64,000 nt of DNA from assembly GCF_030683065.1 (NCBI RefSeq), contig NZ_JAUXMX010000060.1, positions 1 through 64,000 of the forward strand. The letters are read 5' to 3'. How positions within the stretch are numbered: position 1 is the stretch's first letter; every line of letters starts with the position of its first letter. Below are positions 8,809-18,309 of this stretch, piece by piece. The position numbers were made by a program, and so were the translations under genes. Source of the stretch: Pseudomonas sp. Its GTDB lineage: Bacteria > Pseudomonadota > Gammaproteobacteria > Pseudomonadales > Pseudomonadaceae. The notes below the pieces were generated by a model, which made no database searches, was not told the DNA's origin, and was given only the letters and a program-made list of their open reading frames with translations.

Positions 8809-9069
8809 TCAGGCGTTGCCCGGCTCGGCTTCGGCCAGCTCAGCCTCGGAAACGCTCGGCAAACGCACCGGACGGCTTGGCACCACAGTGGAAATGGCGT
8901 GCTTGTAGACCATCTGGCTGACAGTATTTTTCAGCAAAATCACGAACTGGTCGAAAGACTCGATCTGGCCTTGCAGCTTGATGCCGTTAACCAGATAAAT
9001 GGAAACCGGGACGCGTTCCTTACGCAGGGTATTGAGGTAAGGGTCTTGTAGCGAATGCCCTTTTGACAT
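8809..9069 (-). CDS. hfq: RNA chaperone Hfq
   Basis: An 86-aa Sm-like protein that forms a hexamer and pairs small RNAs with mRNAs. The Sm1 region covers about residues 8-45 (QDPYLNTLRKERVPVSIYLV) and Sm2 includes YKHAIST near residue 55. The C-terminal tail is short, alanine and glutamate rich (SEAELAEAEPGNA), as in Pseudomonas rather than enterics. A strong AAGGAG ribosome site precedes the ATG. The roughly 100 bases up to miaA are AT-rich on the minus strand (around 9080-9125), so an hfq promoter could lie there, though I cannot define its hexamers. Confidence 0.98.
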   Translation of the reverse strand: MSKGHSLQDPYLNTLRKERVPVSIYLVNGIKLQGQIESFDQFVILLKNTVSQMVYKHAISTVVPSRPVRLPSVSEAELAEAEPGNA

Positions 9070-9170
9070 GTGTCACACTCCTTTGAAAATTCAATAATTA
9101 ATAGTTTTAGTAAACAAAAAAACAGTTTCGAGCCGGCACACCCCAAGGATAGACGGTCAATAACGTAATC

Positions 9171-10145
9171 TCAGGTCAATATGGAGGCCGGCGCCAGGTA
9201 TTTCAAGGCGCGCGGCAGATTGTCACAAGCCAGACTGTCCAACCAGTGTAAATCAGCCCAGCTGCGCAACCAGGTAAACTGCCTTTTGGCCAGCTGACGC
9301 GTAGCGATAATGCCACGCTCACGCATCTGCGCCTCACTCAAGTTACCTTCCAGATAATCCCACACCTGGCGATACCCCACCGCTCGTATAGACGGTAATC
9401 CCGGATGCAGGTCACTTCTCTGCCGCAGACGTTCGACCTCGTCGACAAAGCCCTGTTCCAGCATCAACTGAAATCGTTGTGCAATTCGCCCATGCAGCAT
9501 CTGGCGCTGCGCCGGGGCAATGGCGATGTGCGCAACAGTATAGGGGAGTTGCCCAGCCCCAGACTCACCCATGACACGATTTTGCGCCGCCTGGCGCTGG
9601 CGATGCCCGGTCATGCTCAGACCGCTGACGCGATAGACCTCCAGCGCCCGAACCAGGCGCTGCGGGTCATTGGGATGGATGCGCGCCGCGGACTCGGGAT
9701 CGACTGACTGCAACTCGCGGTGCAGTGCATCCCAGCCTTCGACCAGAGCACGCGCTTCCAGCTCGGCGCGCACGTGCGGATCAGCACCCGGCATATCGGC
9801 CAACCCCTCGAGCAGCGCTTTGAAATAGAGCATGGTCCCACCGACCAGCAACGGTATGCGCCCACGCGAACTTATCTCGGCCATCGCCGCCAGCGCGTCG
9901 GCACGAAACTCGGCGGCCGAGTAGCTTTCGGCTGGGTCGCGAATGTCGATCAGCCGATGCGGGAACTCAGCGAGCGTGGCTTTATCGGGCTTCGCGGTGC
10001 CTATGTCCATACCGCGATAGATCAAGGCCGAATCGACACTAATCAACTCGCACGGCAACACCCGCGCCAGCTCGAGGGCCAGATCGGTCTTGCCGGCGGC
10101 GGTAGGCCCCATCAGGAAAATTGCCGGCGGCAGGCGTTCGGACAT
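9171..10145 (-). CDS. miaA: tRNA dimethylallyltransferase
   Basis: A 324-aa enzyme that adds a dimethylallyl group to A37 of tRNAs reading UNN codons, the first step to ms2i6A. The P-loop GPTAAGKT lies at about residues 12-19, with the SVDSALIYRGMDIGTAKP motif, GGTMLYFKALLEG, and the tRNA-binding region with GYRQVWDYLEG. A C-terminal RQLAKRQFTWLR segment is typical. The start is the ATG at 10145; a TTG two codons earlier is an alternative. It lies between mutL and hfq, the usual arrangement in gammaproteobacteria. Confidence 0.97.
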   Translation of the reverse strand: MSERLPPAIFLMGPTAAGKTDLALELARVLPCELISVDSALIYRGMDIGTAKPDKATLAEFPHRLIDIRDPAESYSAAEFRADALAAMAEISSRGRIPLLVGGTMLYFKALLEGLADMPGADPHVRAELEARALVEGWDALHRELQSVDPESAARIHPNDPQRLVRALEVYRVSGLSMTGHRQRQAAQNRVMGESGAGQLPYTVAHIAIAPAQRQMLHGRIAQRFQLMLEQGFVDEVERLRQRSDLHPGLPSIRAVGYRQVWDYLEGNLSEAQMRERGIIATRQLAKRQFTWLRSWADLHWLDSLACDNLPRALKYLAPASILT

Positions 10146-10300
10146 CGTCAATACGTCTCAAGGGTTGTGAAAATATCGCGCGAGCCCGCGAGACTGCCTT
10201 CAGGCGCTCGCGGCATTGCGCAACGCCAGTAGCGAACAGTTGAAGGAGGCCGGCTCACACGTTCTCAGTGCAGCGCAAACGTCGACCGCCCGCGACTCGG

Positions 10301-12172
10301 TCAGCGGCCACGCAAGAACAACTTGTCCAGATCGTCCATGCCCATCTGGGTCCAGGTCGGCCGGCCATGGTTGCATTGACCGCTGCGCTCGGTGTGCTCC
10401 ATATCGCGCAGCAGAGCGTTCATTTCCGGCAGGCTCAAACGTCGATTGGCCCGTACCGAACCGTGGCAGGCCATGGTGCCCAGCAGCTCGTTGAGATGCG
10501 CCTGAATCCGGTCACTGGTGCCGTACTCGAGTAAATCGGTCAGCACATCCGCCACCAAACGATTGGCTTCGGCCTGCTTGAGCAGCGCGGGAATCTGCCG
10601 AATAGCCAGGCTTTCCGGCCCCAGACGCTGCAATTCAAAGCCCAGCCGCTGAAACCAGGCGCCATGCTCTTCGGCGCAATCCGCCTCGCGCTGACTCACC
10701 GCCAGCGATTCAGGCACCAGCAATGGCTGGCCGCGCAAGCCTTCGCTGGCCATGGCGACCTTCAGTCGTTCATAGGTGATCCGTTCATGCGCCGCGTGCA
10801 TATCAACCAGCACCAGGCCTTTCACATTTTCGGCAAGGATATACACGCCCTTGAGCTGGGCGATGGCGTAACCGAGCGGCGGCACGTCGCCCTGGGCCTC
10901 GGGCAGACTCGCTGGCACCACATTCAGTGGCGCAAAATACTCGCGGTAGGCGCCCTGCGCTTCGGCAGCGGGCACCCCGGACTGCGACCGCTGCCCTTGG
11001 TAACCGGCGCCTGGCGAGCGCCAGACCGACTCGCTCGGCGCAGGCTCAAGCAAGCTGGCAGCCAGGCCAATTTCGCCCTGCGGGCCGAACTCACCCGCCG
11101 CCTGCCCAGTCGGCGCCAGCATGCCGGTTACCGCTGCCGGCGCGGCCAACTGATCTTCGGGACGCACATCGCCCAACGCACGGTGCAAGGTGCCGTAGAG
11201 AAAATCATGAACCATGCGCCCATCGCGAAAGCGCACTTCGTGCTTGGTTGGGTGCACGTTGACATCGACGACCGAGGGGTCGATTTCAAGAAACAGCACA
11301 AACGTCGGATGACGGCCATTGAATAGTACGTCACGGTAGGCTTGCCGAACCGCATGAGCAACCAGCTTGTCGCGCACCGTGCGCCCGTTGACGTAGAAAT
11401 ACTGCAGGTCCGCCGAACTGCGCGAGAACGTCGGCAAGCCGACCCAGCCCCACAGGCGCAGGCCATTGCGCTCGATCTCGACGGGCAGCGCCTGCTCGAG
11501 AAAAGCCGCACCGCAGACCGAGGCCACCCGCCGCGCACGACTGACGTCGTCATTGGCTTCATGTAGCCCAAGCACGGTCTTGCCGTTATGGCGCAAGTGG
11601 AAAGCCACATCGAAGCGCGCCAGTGCCAGGCGCTTGATGACCTCCTGCAGGTGATCGAATTCGGTTTTCTCTGCCTTGAGGAACTTGCGCCGCGCCGGCG
11701 TATTAAAGAACAGGTCGCGCACTTCCACCGAAGTCCCGACCGGGTGCGCGGCGGGCTGCACGCGCGGCTGCATGTCGCGCCCTTCGGTTTCCACCTGCCA
11801 GGCCTGCTCGGCATCGGCCGTACGCGAGGTCAGGGTCAGTCGCGCAACCGAGCTGATCGAGGCCAGAGCCTCACCACGAAAGCCCAGGCTCATCACCTGC
11901 TCAAGGTCTTCAAGCTCACGGATCTTACTGGTGGCGTGTCGGGCCAATGCCAGCGGCAAATCGTCAGCGGCGATGCCACTGCCGTCGTCACGCACCCGCA
12001 GCAGCTTGACCCCGCCTTGCTCGACATCCACTTCAATACGTCGAGCACCGGAATCCAGGCTGTTCTCAAGCAACTCCTTGATCACCGAAGCCGGCCGCTC
12101 AACCACCTCGCCTGCAGCGATCTGGTTGGCCAGGCGCGGACTCAAGAGCTGGATACGCACATCACTATTCAT
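10301..12172 (-). CDS. mutL: DNA mismatch repair protein MutL
   Basis: A 623-aa GHKL ATPase that couples MutS to downstream repair. The N-terminal ATPase spans about residues 1-330 with AAGEVVERPASVIKELLENS, DDGSGI and GFRGEALASI. A proline and glycine rich linker lies at about 340-430. The C-terminal dimerisation domain carries DMHAAHERITYE, matching the DQHA(X)2E(X)4E endonuclease motif with Met for Gln, plus CHGSVRAN and CNHGRPT. This predicts a nicking MutL, as expected in bacteria without MutH. The ATG overlaps the amiB stop by four bases (ATGA). Confidence 0.97.
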   Translation of the reverse strand: MNSDVRIQLLSPRLANQIAAGEVVERPASVIKELLENSLDSGARRIEVDVEQGGVKLLRVRDDGSGIAADDLPLALARHATSKIRELEDLEQVMSLGFRGEALASISSVARLTLTSRTADAEQAWQVETEGRDMQPRVQPAAHPVGTSVEVRDLFFNTPARRKFLKAEKTEFDHLQEVIKRLALARFDVAFHLRHNGKTVLGLHEANDDVSRARRVASVCGAAFLEQALPVEIERNGLRLWGWVGLPTFSRSSADLQYFYVNGRTVRDKLVAHAVRQAYRDVLFNGRHPTFVLFLEIDPSVVDVNVHPTKHEVRFRDGRMVHDFLYGTLHRALGDVRPEDQLAAPAAVTGMLAPTGQAAGEFGPQGEIGLAASLLEPAPSESVWRSPGAGYQGQRSQSGVPAAEAQGAYREYFAPLNVVPASLPEAQGDVPPLGYAIAQLKGVYILAENVKGLVLVDMHAAHERITYERLKVAMASEGLRGQPLLVPESLAVSQREADCAEEHGAWFQRLGFELQRLGPESLAIRQIPALLKQAEANRLVADVLTDLLEYGTSDRIQAHLNELLGTMACHGSVRANRRLSLPEMNALLRDMEHTERSGQCNHGRPTWTQMGMDDLDKLFLRGR

Positions 12173-13587
12173 GGCTGAGCCGCCAGAGCCGTGGTGGGAA
12201 CTTGCAGCACCTGGCCGACCTTGATCACGTCGGAACGAAGCGCATTGGCACTGCGCAGGGCGCCAAGACTGACCTGATAACGCAGTGCGATCAGGGCCAG
12301 GCTCTCGCCGGAGCTGACTACATGCTCGCGCGGCCCCTGGACAATTTTGCCGTTATCGCGCTGCCAGGCGACATAGCTGCCGGGCGGCGGGTTCTCCTGA
12401 AAGAACTGCCGAACGCCGGTCACGATAGAGCGTGCCAGCGCCTGCTGGTGGCTGGCACTGGCCAGTTTGCGCGCTTCATTGGGGTTGGAAATAAACCCGG
12501 TCTCAACCAGGATCGACGGCATATCCGGCGATTTGAGCACCATGAAGCCAGCCTGCTCGACCCGACGCTTATGCAGTGGGGTAATGCGACCCATATTGCT
12601 CAGCACCTTGTTGCCGACATTCAGACTGGACGACAGCGAAGCGGTCATCGAAAGGTCGAGCAGCACCCCAGCAAGCATCTTGTCCTTATCATCAAGGCTG
12701 ACATTGCCAGCACCGCCAATCAGATCCGACTGGTTCTCTGCGTCGGCCAACCAACGCGCAGTCTCCGACGTAGCGCCGCGATCCGACAGGGCATACACCG
12801 AGGCGCCAAAGGCCGATGCACGCGGCGCTGCATCTGCATGAATCGAGACGAACAGATCGGCGCCTTTCTTGCGCGCAATGTCGGCGCGCCTGCGCAGCGG
12901 GATGAAGTAATCGCCGGTGCGCACCAATTCAGCACGAAAGCCCTTCTCCGCATTGATCTGGCGCTGCAACTCCTTCGAAATAGACAGGGTCACATGCTTT
13001 TCATACTGGCCCTTGACGGGCGAAAGCGCACCCGGGTCTTCGCCACCGTGGCCGGCGTCAATGGCGATGACGATATCGCGCTTGCCACTGGGCACGGGCG
13101 TCAACTTGGGCGGCGTCCGAGTTGGCGTGACCGGGACCGGCGGCGCACTGGCCACCTGGGTTATTGGCAAGCTCGGGGCAGCGCCGCCCTCATGGTCGAA
13201 CAAATCAACAACCAGGCGGTGGCCGTATTGCTGATTGGGCGCCAGCATGAAGCTCTTGGGCGTAACCTGCGATGACAAATCAATCACTACCCGCAAATCG
13301 TCAGCCGTGCGTTGCGCCGAGCGCATGCCGGTAATCGGCGTATTGCTCAATGCCAGATTGCCGAACTGGGTCGCCAACTTGGCGCCGCGGAGATCTATGA
13401 CGATGCGATTCGGCGCAGTAAGGGTAAAGACACTATGCTGCACGGGACCAGACAGATCGAAGACCAACCGGGTGTTGTCCGGCGCCCGCCACAGCCTTAC
13501 GCTGCGCACATCCGAAGCGGCAAAAACCTCGACAGCCAGCACCGCCAGTACCACTCCAACCGCGATGAAACGCGCGCCTATGCGCAT
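12169..13587 (-). CDS. amiB: N-acetylmuramoyl-L-alanine amidase (AmiB-like)
   Basis: A periplasmic zinc amidase of 472 aa that splits septal peptidoglycan. A signal peptide covers residues 1-23 (ending EVFA). An AMIN domain lies at about 28-125, then a proline and threonine rich linker, the Amidase_3 catalytic domain at about 185-405 (IAIDAGHGGEDPGA, SIHADA, VETGFISNPNEA), and a C-terminal LysM repeat at about 425-470. I prefer the ATG at 13587, behind GGGG, over an ATG four codons earlier with no ribosome site. It is usually activated by EnvC or NlpD; neither gene is in this window. Confidence 0.95.
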   Translation of the reverse strand: MRIGARFIAVGVVLAVLAVEVFAASDVRSVRLWRAPDNTRLVFDLSGPVQHSVFTLTAPNRIVIDLRGAKLATQFGNLALSNTPITGMRSAQRTADDLRVVIDLSSQVTPKSFMLAPNQQYGHRLVVDLFDHEGGAAPSLPITQVASAPPVPVTPTRTPPKLTPVPSGKRDIVIAIDAGHGGEDPGALSPVKGQYEKHVTLSISKELQRQINAEKGFRAELVRTGDYFIPLRRRADIARKKGADLFVSIHADAAPRASAFGASVYALSDRGATSETARWLADAENQSDLIGGAGNVSLDDKDKMLAGVLLDLSMTASLSSSLNVGNKVLSNMGRITPLHKRRVEQAGFMVLKSPDMPSILVETGFISNPNEARKLASASHQQALARSIVTGVRQFFQENPPPGSYVAWQRDNGKIVQGPREHVVSSGESLALIALRYQVSLGALRSANALRSDVIKVGQVLQVPTTALAAQP

Positions 13588-13609
13588 ACCCAACCCCATT
13601 TTATTTTGA

Positions 13610-14077
13610 TCATGCCCCGACGGCCAAAGCAGCACACCAGGTTTTGCCGCGCTCGCCTTGCGCCTGCAAATGCAGGGAACGCCCAGTCGCTTGTGCGGTA
13701 ATGGTAATGTCCATGTCAGCCTTTGGCAAAACGCCTGTTCCGCGCTCTGGCCACTCGACCAGACACAAGGCATCGTCATCGAAGTAGTCGCGCACCCCCA
13801 AGTACTCCAATTCCTCCGGATCGACCAGGCGATACAGATCGAAATGGAACACGCGAACGGCATCAATTTCGTAAGGCTCGACCAGCGTAAAGGTCGGACT
13901 TTTCACCGCCCCGACATGGCTCAGGCCGCGAATTATCCCGCGCGACAACGTGGTTTTCCCCGCACCCAGATCCCCATGCAGATAGATCACCCCACGCCCA
14001 CCGCTCACCTCGGCGATACGCGCACCCAGCATCAGCATCGCCGCTTCATCGGCGGCATACAGCTCTAACTCGAACAC
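13610..14077 (-). CDS. tsaE: tRNA t6A37 synthesis ATPase TsaE
   Basis: A 155-aa P-loop ATPase working with TsaB, TsaC and TsaD to form N6-threonylcarbamoyl-A37 on ANN-decoding tRNAs. Walker A is GDLGAGKTTLSRG (about residues 36-48). SPTFTLVEPY and the FDLYRLVDPEELEYLG segment are family hallmarks. The start is a GTG eight bases after AGGAG; its coding region overlaps the end of nnr by 13 bases, showing translational coupling. The stop lies 22 bases before amiB. Confidence 0.95.
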   Translation of the reverse strand: MFELELYAADEAAMLMLGARIAEVSGGRGVIYLHGDLGAGKTTLSRGIIRGLSHVGAVKSPTFTLVEPYEIDAVRVFHFDLYRLVDPEELEYLGVRDYFDDDALCLVEWPERGTGVLPKADMDITITAQATGRSLHLQAQGERGKTWCAALAVGA

Positions 14078-15564
14078 ACTGACTGCTCCTGCAACAATTG
14101 ACGAATGGCTGCGCACAGATCACTCGCTGCCAACCCACAGCCCTGCTCAGCAAGGCGCTCACCAGCACTTGCATGCAGCCATACTGCCAGACTGGCCGCC
14201 GCCATCGCAGGCAAACCCTGCGCCAGTAACGCACCAATCAATCCAGCCAACACGTCGCCTAAACCAGCGCCAGCCATAGCCGGGTGACCACGCTCGCAGA
14301 GCAACAACTGTCCGGCAGCATCAGCAACCAGAGTGCCCGCGCCCTTGAGCACGCACACTGCCTGGTAGCGCAACGCCAAGGCCCGCGCCGCTGCCGGGCG
14401 ATCGGCCTGCACCTCGGCGCTCGTGATGCCCAACAAGCGCGCAGCCTCACCTGGATGCGGCGTAATCACGCCACCCGCCGGCATCTTGACCGCAGCCACG
14501 GCCAGCAGGTTCAAGGCGTCGGCATCCCAGACCTGCGCAGTATCAGCAATCGCCGCCACCGACAGCAGGCTTCGCCCCCAGGCGCCCTGCCCCAGCCCTG
14601 GCCCGACCACCCAAACGCTGGCCGCCGCGCCCAGCGCCAGCAGCTGATTGGACGAGGCTACGGCGACGCTCATCACCTCGGGCAGACGCGCTTGCGCCGC
14701 CGCCAGGTGCTCGCTACGGGTTGCCAGAGAAACCAGGCCGGCGCCGGCGCGCAGAGCACTTTGCGCCGCCAGCAAAGCAGCACCGGCGAAACCGCGATCA
14801 CCACCGACTACCAGCACATGGCCCAACTGCCCTTTATGCACGGTACGTGGCCGCGCGGCCAAACGCGGCACATACGCGCCGGCAAGCCGCCGCGCCACGC
14901 ACGCCTGCGCAGCCACCAGTGACGGCTCGGCCTGCAGATCCTCGAATAGCAACTCCCCTACCCAATCCGCAGCCACCCCGGTAAACAACCCCAGCTTCAG
15001 GCCGATCAGGGTCACCGTCACCTGCGCGCGCACCGCCACGCCCAGCACCTGACCGCTGTCAGCGCACAGGCCCGAGGGAATATCCACCGCCAATACCGGC
15101 AGACCGCTGGCATTGAGCACGCGAATCGCCTGGGCATAGGGTTCGCGCACCGCGCCACTGAGGCCGGTGCCGAGCAACGCATCAAGCACCACGCCACTCA
15201 GCTCGGCGCATTCACGCCAAGGTCGAACAGGCACCCCAGCAGCCAGTGCCTCATCCCGCGCCAGCGCCGCATCACCCTGCAGCAGCGCCGGATCACCTAC
15301 CGCCAGCAACTGCACCTGCCAGCCGGCCCGCAACGCCAGGGCCGCCACCAGGTAGCCGTCACCAGCATTATTGCCGCGCCCGGCCAGCACCGTCAGCGTC
15401 CCGGCATCCGGCCAACGGCGGCGCAGCGCCCGCCAGATGGCATGCGCGGCGCGGCTCATCAGCTCGAAACCAGGGGTACCCGCGGCGATCAGGCGGGCAT
15501 CCAGCTCGCGGACCTGAGCGGCGCTGTATAAAGCGAGGGGGAAATTGTCTGGCGATTGCGGCAT
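14065..15564 (-). CDS. nnr: Bifunctional NAD(P)H-hydrate epimerase / ADP-dependent dehydratase
   Basis: A 499-aa metabolite-repair fusion that restores damaged NADH and NADPH hydrates. The N-terminal epimerase domain (YjeF_N, about residues 10-215) has GRGNNAGDGY and VDIPSGL. The C-terminal ribokinase-like dehydratase (about 225-495) has VVGGDRGFAGA, ITPHPGEAARLLG and GAGLGDVLAG. The ATG at 15564 has GGAG seven bases upstream. It diverges from queG with 59 bases between start codons, so the two promoters overlap or lie back to back. Confidence 0.96.
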   Translation of the reverse strand: MPQSPDNFPLALYSAAQVRELDARLIAAGTPGFELMSRAAHAIWRALRRRWPDAGTLTVLAGRGNNAGDGYLVAALALRAGWQVQLLAVGDPALLQGDAALARDEALAAGVPVRPWRECAELSGVVLDALLGTGLSGAVREPYAQAIRVLNASGLPVLAVDIPSGLCADSGQVLGVAVRAQVTVTLIGLKLGLFTGVAADWVGELLFEDLQAEPSLVAAQACVARRLAGAYVPRLAARPRTVHKGQLGHVLVVGGDRGFAGAALLAAQSALRAGAGLVSLATRSEHLAAAQARLPEVMSVAVASSNQLLALGAAASVWVVGPGLGQGAWGRSLLSVAAIADTAQVWDADALNLLAVAAVKMPAGGVITPHPGEAARLLGITSAEVQADRPAAARALALRYQAVCVLKGAGTLVADAAGQLLLCERGHPAMAGAGLGDVLAGLIGALLAQGLPAMAAASLAVWLHASAGERLAEQGCGLAASDLCAAIRQLLQEQSVCSS

Positions 15565-15623
15565 GCGTAGGCTCCGATGTCTGGCAGAATTATACCCACC
15601 TCCGCCCTGGTTACTCGCCCCAT

Positions 15624-16697
15624 ATGACAACTGCCGCACTCGACCTCAATGCCCTCGCCCAGTCGATCAAGGAATGGGGCCGCGAGCTGGGCTTTCAACA
15701 GGTCGGCATTGCCGGGCTGGAGCTGAGCGAACACGAGGCACACCTGCAACGCTGGCTGGACGCCGGCTACCAGGGCGAAATGGAATACATGGCCGCCCAC
15801 GGCAGCAAGCGCTCGCACCCCGAGCAACTGGTGCCCGGCACCTTGCGGGTAGTCTCGTTGCGCATGGACTACCTGCCCGGCGACACACAAATGGCCCAGC
15901 GCCTGGGCGAACCGGAGAAAGCCTATGTATCGCGCTATGCCCTGGGCCGCGACTACCACAAGCTGATCCGCAAACGCCTGCAACAGCTGGCCGAGCGCAT
16001 CCAGCAGCAGATCGGTCCGTTCGGCTACCGCGCCTTCGTCGACAGTGCGCCGATTCTGGAAAAAGCCATTGCCGAACAGGCTGGCCTCGGCTGGATCGGC
16101 AAGAACACCCTGGTACTCAACCGTAGCGCCGGTAGCTACTTCTTCTTGGGCGAGCTGTTCGTCGACCTGCCGCTGCCGGTCGACGCACCGCACGCCACAG
16201 AACATTGCGGGCGCTGCACCGCGTGCATGGACATCTGCCCTACCGGGGCGTTTGTCGGCCCTTACGTGCTGGATGCCCGACGCTGCATTTCCTACCTGAC
16301 CATCGAACTGAAAGGCTCGATCCCCGAGGAGCTGCGCGCACCGATTGGCAACCGCGTATTCGGCTGCGACGACTGCCAGTTGGTCTGCCCGTGGAACCGT
16401 TTCGCCCGGCCCACCGAGCAGGCCGATTTTCAACCGCGCCATCAGCTGGATAACGCCGAGCTGGCGGCACTGTTCCGTTGGAGCGAAGAAGAGTTCTTGA
16501 GTCGCACCGAAGGTTCACCGTTGCGCCGCGCCGGCTACGAGCGTTGGCTGCGCAACCTGGCAGTGGGCTTGGGTAATGCCCCCTCGAGCATCCCGGTGCT
16601 CGAAGCGCTGCACGCGCGCAGCGACCATCCCTCGGCACTGGTGCGCGAGCATGTAGAGTGGGCACTGGCGCAGCACCACAGGAGAATAGCGGAATAG
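15624..16697 (+). CDS. queG: Epoxyqueuosine reductase QueG
   Basis: A 357-aa cobalamin and iron-sulfur enzyme catalysing the last step of queuosine synthesis, epoxyqueuosine to queuosine in tRNA. Two 4Fe-4S cluster motifs are visible: CGRCTACMDICP at about residues 195-206 and CDDCQLVCPWN at about 250-260. The N-terminal DUF1730-type domain carries GLGWIGKNTLVLN. A C-terminal HEAT-like segment ends the protein (HPSALVREHVEWALAQ). The ATG at 15624 begins MTTAALDLNALAQ. The reading frame is open further upstream but would run into the divergent nnr gene. Confidence 0.96.
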   Translation: MTTAALDLNALAQSIKEWGRELGFQQVGIAGLELSEHEAHLQRWLDAGYQGEMEYMAAHGSKRSHPEQLVPGTLRVVSLRMDYLPGDTQMAQRLGEPEKAYVSRYALGRDYHKLIRKRLQQLAERIQQQIGPFGYRAFVDSAPILEKAIAEQAGLGWIGKNTLVLNRSAGSYFFLGELFVDLPLPVDAPHATEHCGRCTACMDICPTGAFVGPYVLDARRCISYLTIELKGSIPEELRAPIGNRVFGCDDCQLVCPWNRFARPTEQADFQPRHQLDNAELAALFRWSEEEFLSRTEGSPLRRAGYERWLRNLAVGLGNAPSSIPVLEALHARSDHPSALVREHVEWALAQHHRRIAE

Positions 16698-16733
16698 TCC
16701 AGTAGCCCATGGCACTCATTCTGTGGCCTACGC

Positions 16734-17276
16734 CTAAGCCTTGATGAAGTGCTCGCGGTAGTACTGGAGTTCGGCAATCGACTCGCGAATATCGTCCAGT
16801 GCCTGGTGGCTACCCTTCTTCACAAAGCCCTCCTTGAGCAGCGGCGCCCAGCGTTCGGCAAGGATCTTCAGGGTCGAGACATCCAGGTAGCGGTAGTGGA
16901 AATAGGCTTCCAGCGCCGGCATGTAGCGATAGAGAAAACGCCGATCCTGACCGATGCTGTTACCACAGATCGGCGACTTACCCTTGGGCACCCACTGCTC
17001 GAGAAAGGCAATGGTCTGCGCCTCGGCCTCGGCCTGACTGATCGTACTCTCACGCACCCGCTTGACCAGGCCACTTTCGCCATGGGTGCGGGTGTTCCAT
17101 TCATCCATGCCAGCCAGCGCCTCGTCACTCTGATGCACCGCAATCACCGGGCCTTCGGCCAGAATATTGAGGTCGCTATCGGTAATGATCGTGGCCATTT
17201 CGATGATCACGTCTGTATCTGGCTCAAGCCCGGTCATTTCCAGGTCGATCCAAATCAGATTCTGTGGGTTTTGCAT
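16734..17276 (-). CDS. orn: Oligoribonuclease
   Basis: A 180-aa 3'-5' exoribonuclease of the DEDDh family that degrades the last RNA dinucleotides, including pGpG released from c-di-GMP. Catalytic carboxylates sit in WIDLEMTGL near residue 12, CGNSIGQD near residue 110 and HQALDDIRESI near the C terminus. The ATG at 17276 follows GAGGAG by six bases; 30 extra upstream codons are unlikely. It converges with queG, leaving 36 bases between stops. Its pGpG role links it to the c-di-GMP proteins at 24.9-29.0 kb. Confidence 0.97.
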   Translation of the reverse strand: MQNPQNLIWIDLEMTGLEPDTDVIIEMATIITDSDLNILAEGPVIAVHQSDEALAGMDEWNTRTHGESGLVKRVRESTISQAEAEAQTIAFLEQWVPKGKSPICGNSIGQDRRFLYRYMPALEAYFHYRYLDVSTLKILAERWAPLLKEGFVKKGSHQALDDIRESIAELQYYREHFIKA

Positions 17277-17362
17277 GCTGCACTCCTCGGCTGATGCCAG
17301 CAGTTTAGCGAATAAAGTCGCAGACGAAGCGACGGACTTACCCTCCGCACGGCCGCTCACGC

Positions 17363-18163
17363 TCAACTAGCGCCCGGCATCCGCCATATCAGCAGGCGCG
17401 AGCGGCGCCAGTCATGCAATTCGACCTGCTGACCGGCCGGCACCCCAGGCACCTCGAAACTATTGCTGACCAGCAGCGAACCAACAGCCATTTGCGTCGA
17501 GGCCTTGACCCACAACTCAGCCATCGGCGCGGGAGAGAGAAAGCAATACACCACATCGAATTGCGCCAGATCGGTGCGCCAGAGGCTTTCGTAGCGAATC
17601 CGACAGTTGCGCTGCGACAGTGCGCGTAGCCAGGCGACGGCGAACGGCAAGGGGGCCGTTTCTACTCCGACGAACTGCGCCTGGGGAAATCTCCGCGCCA
17701 GCCAGAGCAATGCCCCTGCGGGACCACACCCTAAGTCGACGAAGCGAAAATCAGCCTGCTGCTGGGCAAGCAACTCGGCCAGCGCCTGACGGCTGCGCGC
17801 CCCGCTCAGATAGAGCGGCACCCGCTCGCCGAAGCTGTTCCAATTACACAGCAATAGCAGCAGGAAGCCGACCAAAAAAACCCATGACGGCAGCGCCGCA
17901 CCACTGAATAAGAGCAGCGCCGGGACAAACCCCAGGTTCAGCCACCACCACCAAGACGGCAAACCAAACCAGCGGCCAAAACTCGCCGCCAGCAAGCCCA
18001 GAAGCAAACCGGCGGCCAAGCCGCTGGGGCGCCAACTGAATAGCTGCACCGCCAAGGCCATCGACCCGCCCACTAGCAGCGCGGCACAAAGCTGCGCCAG
18101 CAAGGCCAGGAGCGCCGGATAGCGCCCCGCCGTTTGAGCAATTATTTGCACGCACGCGCCCAT
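17363..18163 (-). CDS. Membrane-anchored class I SAM-dependent methyltransferase, function unknown
   Basis: A 266-aa protein with two parts. The N-terminal half (about residues 15-110) is very hydrophobic, with three or four membrane segments and the run PSWWWWLNLGF. The C-terminal half is a short Rossmann methyltransferase with motif I VDLGCGPAGALLWLARRFP at about 142-160 and a post-I acid in FVGVETAPLP. FDVVYCFLSP matches the motif IV region. The start has GAGG upstream. The substrate cannot be inferred. It lies upstream of orn in the same direction with an 86-base gap. Confidence 0.85.
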   Translation of the reverse strand: MGACVQIIAQTAGRYPALLALLAQLCAALLVGGSMALAVQLFSWRPSGLAAGLLLGLLAASFGRWFGLPSWWWWLNLGFVPALLLFSGAALPSWVFLVGFLLLLLCNWNSFGERVPLYLSGARSRQALAELLAQQQADFRFVDLGCGPAGALLWLARRFPQAQFVGVETAPLPFAVAWLRALSQRNCRIRYESLWRTDLAQFDVVYCFLSPAPMAELWVKASTQMAVGSLLVSNSFEVPGVPAGQQVELHDWRRSRLLIWRMPGAS

Positions 18164-18309
18164 TTATCGCCTCTAATTAACCTGTCGCCGCCCTACAGTC
18201 TAGCCTTCGGCACTACCCATGAGCATCAGTAACGCGGCAGCGCGAGTCTGCATGCCCCGCGTGCTAAACTGGCTGGCGGATTTTACCGCAAGTCAACCTC
18301 GGAACTTTC

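Noticed and set aside
13588..13866. N-terminal extension of amiB
   Set aside because: It overlaps tsaE in another frame and a signal peptide begins at the ATG at 13587 with its own ribosome site.
15246..15623. 126 additional codons upstream of queG in the same frame
   Set aside because: This part is antisense to nnr and the clear QueG N terminus begins at the ATG at 15624.
16698..16733. Possible terminator between convergent queG and orn
   Set aside because: Only a broken stem (GTAG with CTAC and a short inner match) and no T tract; too weak to call.
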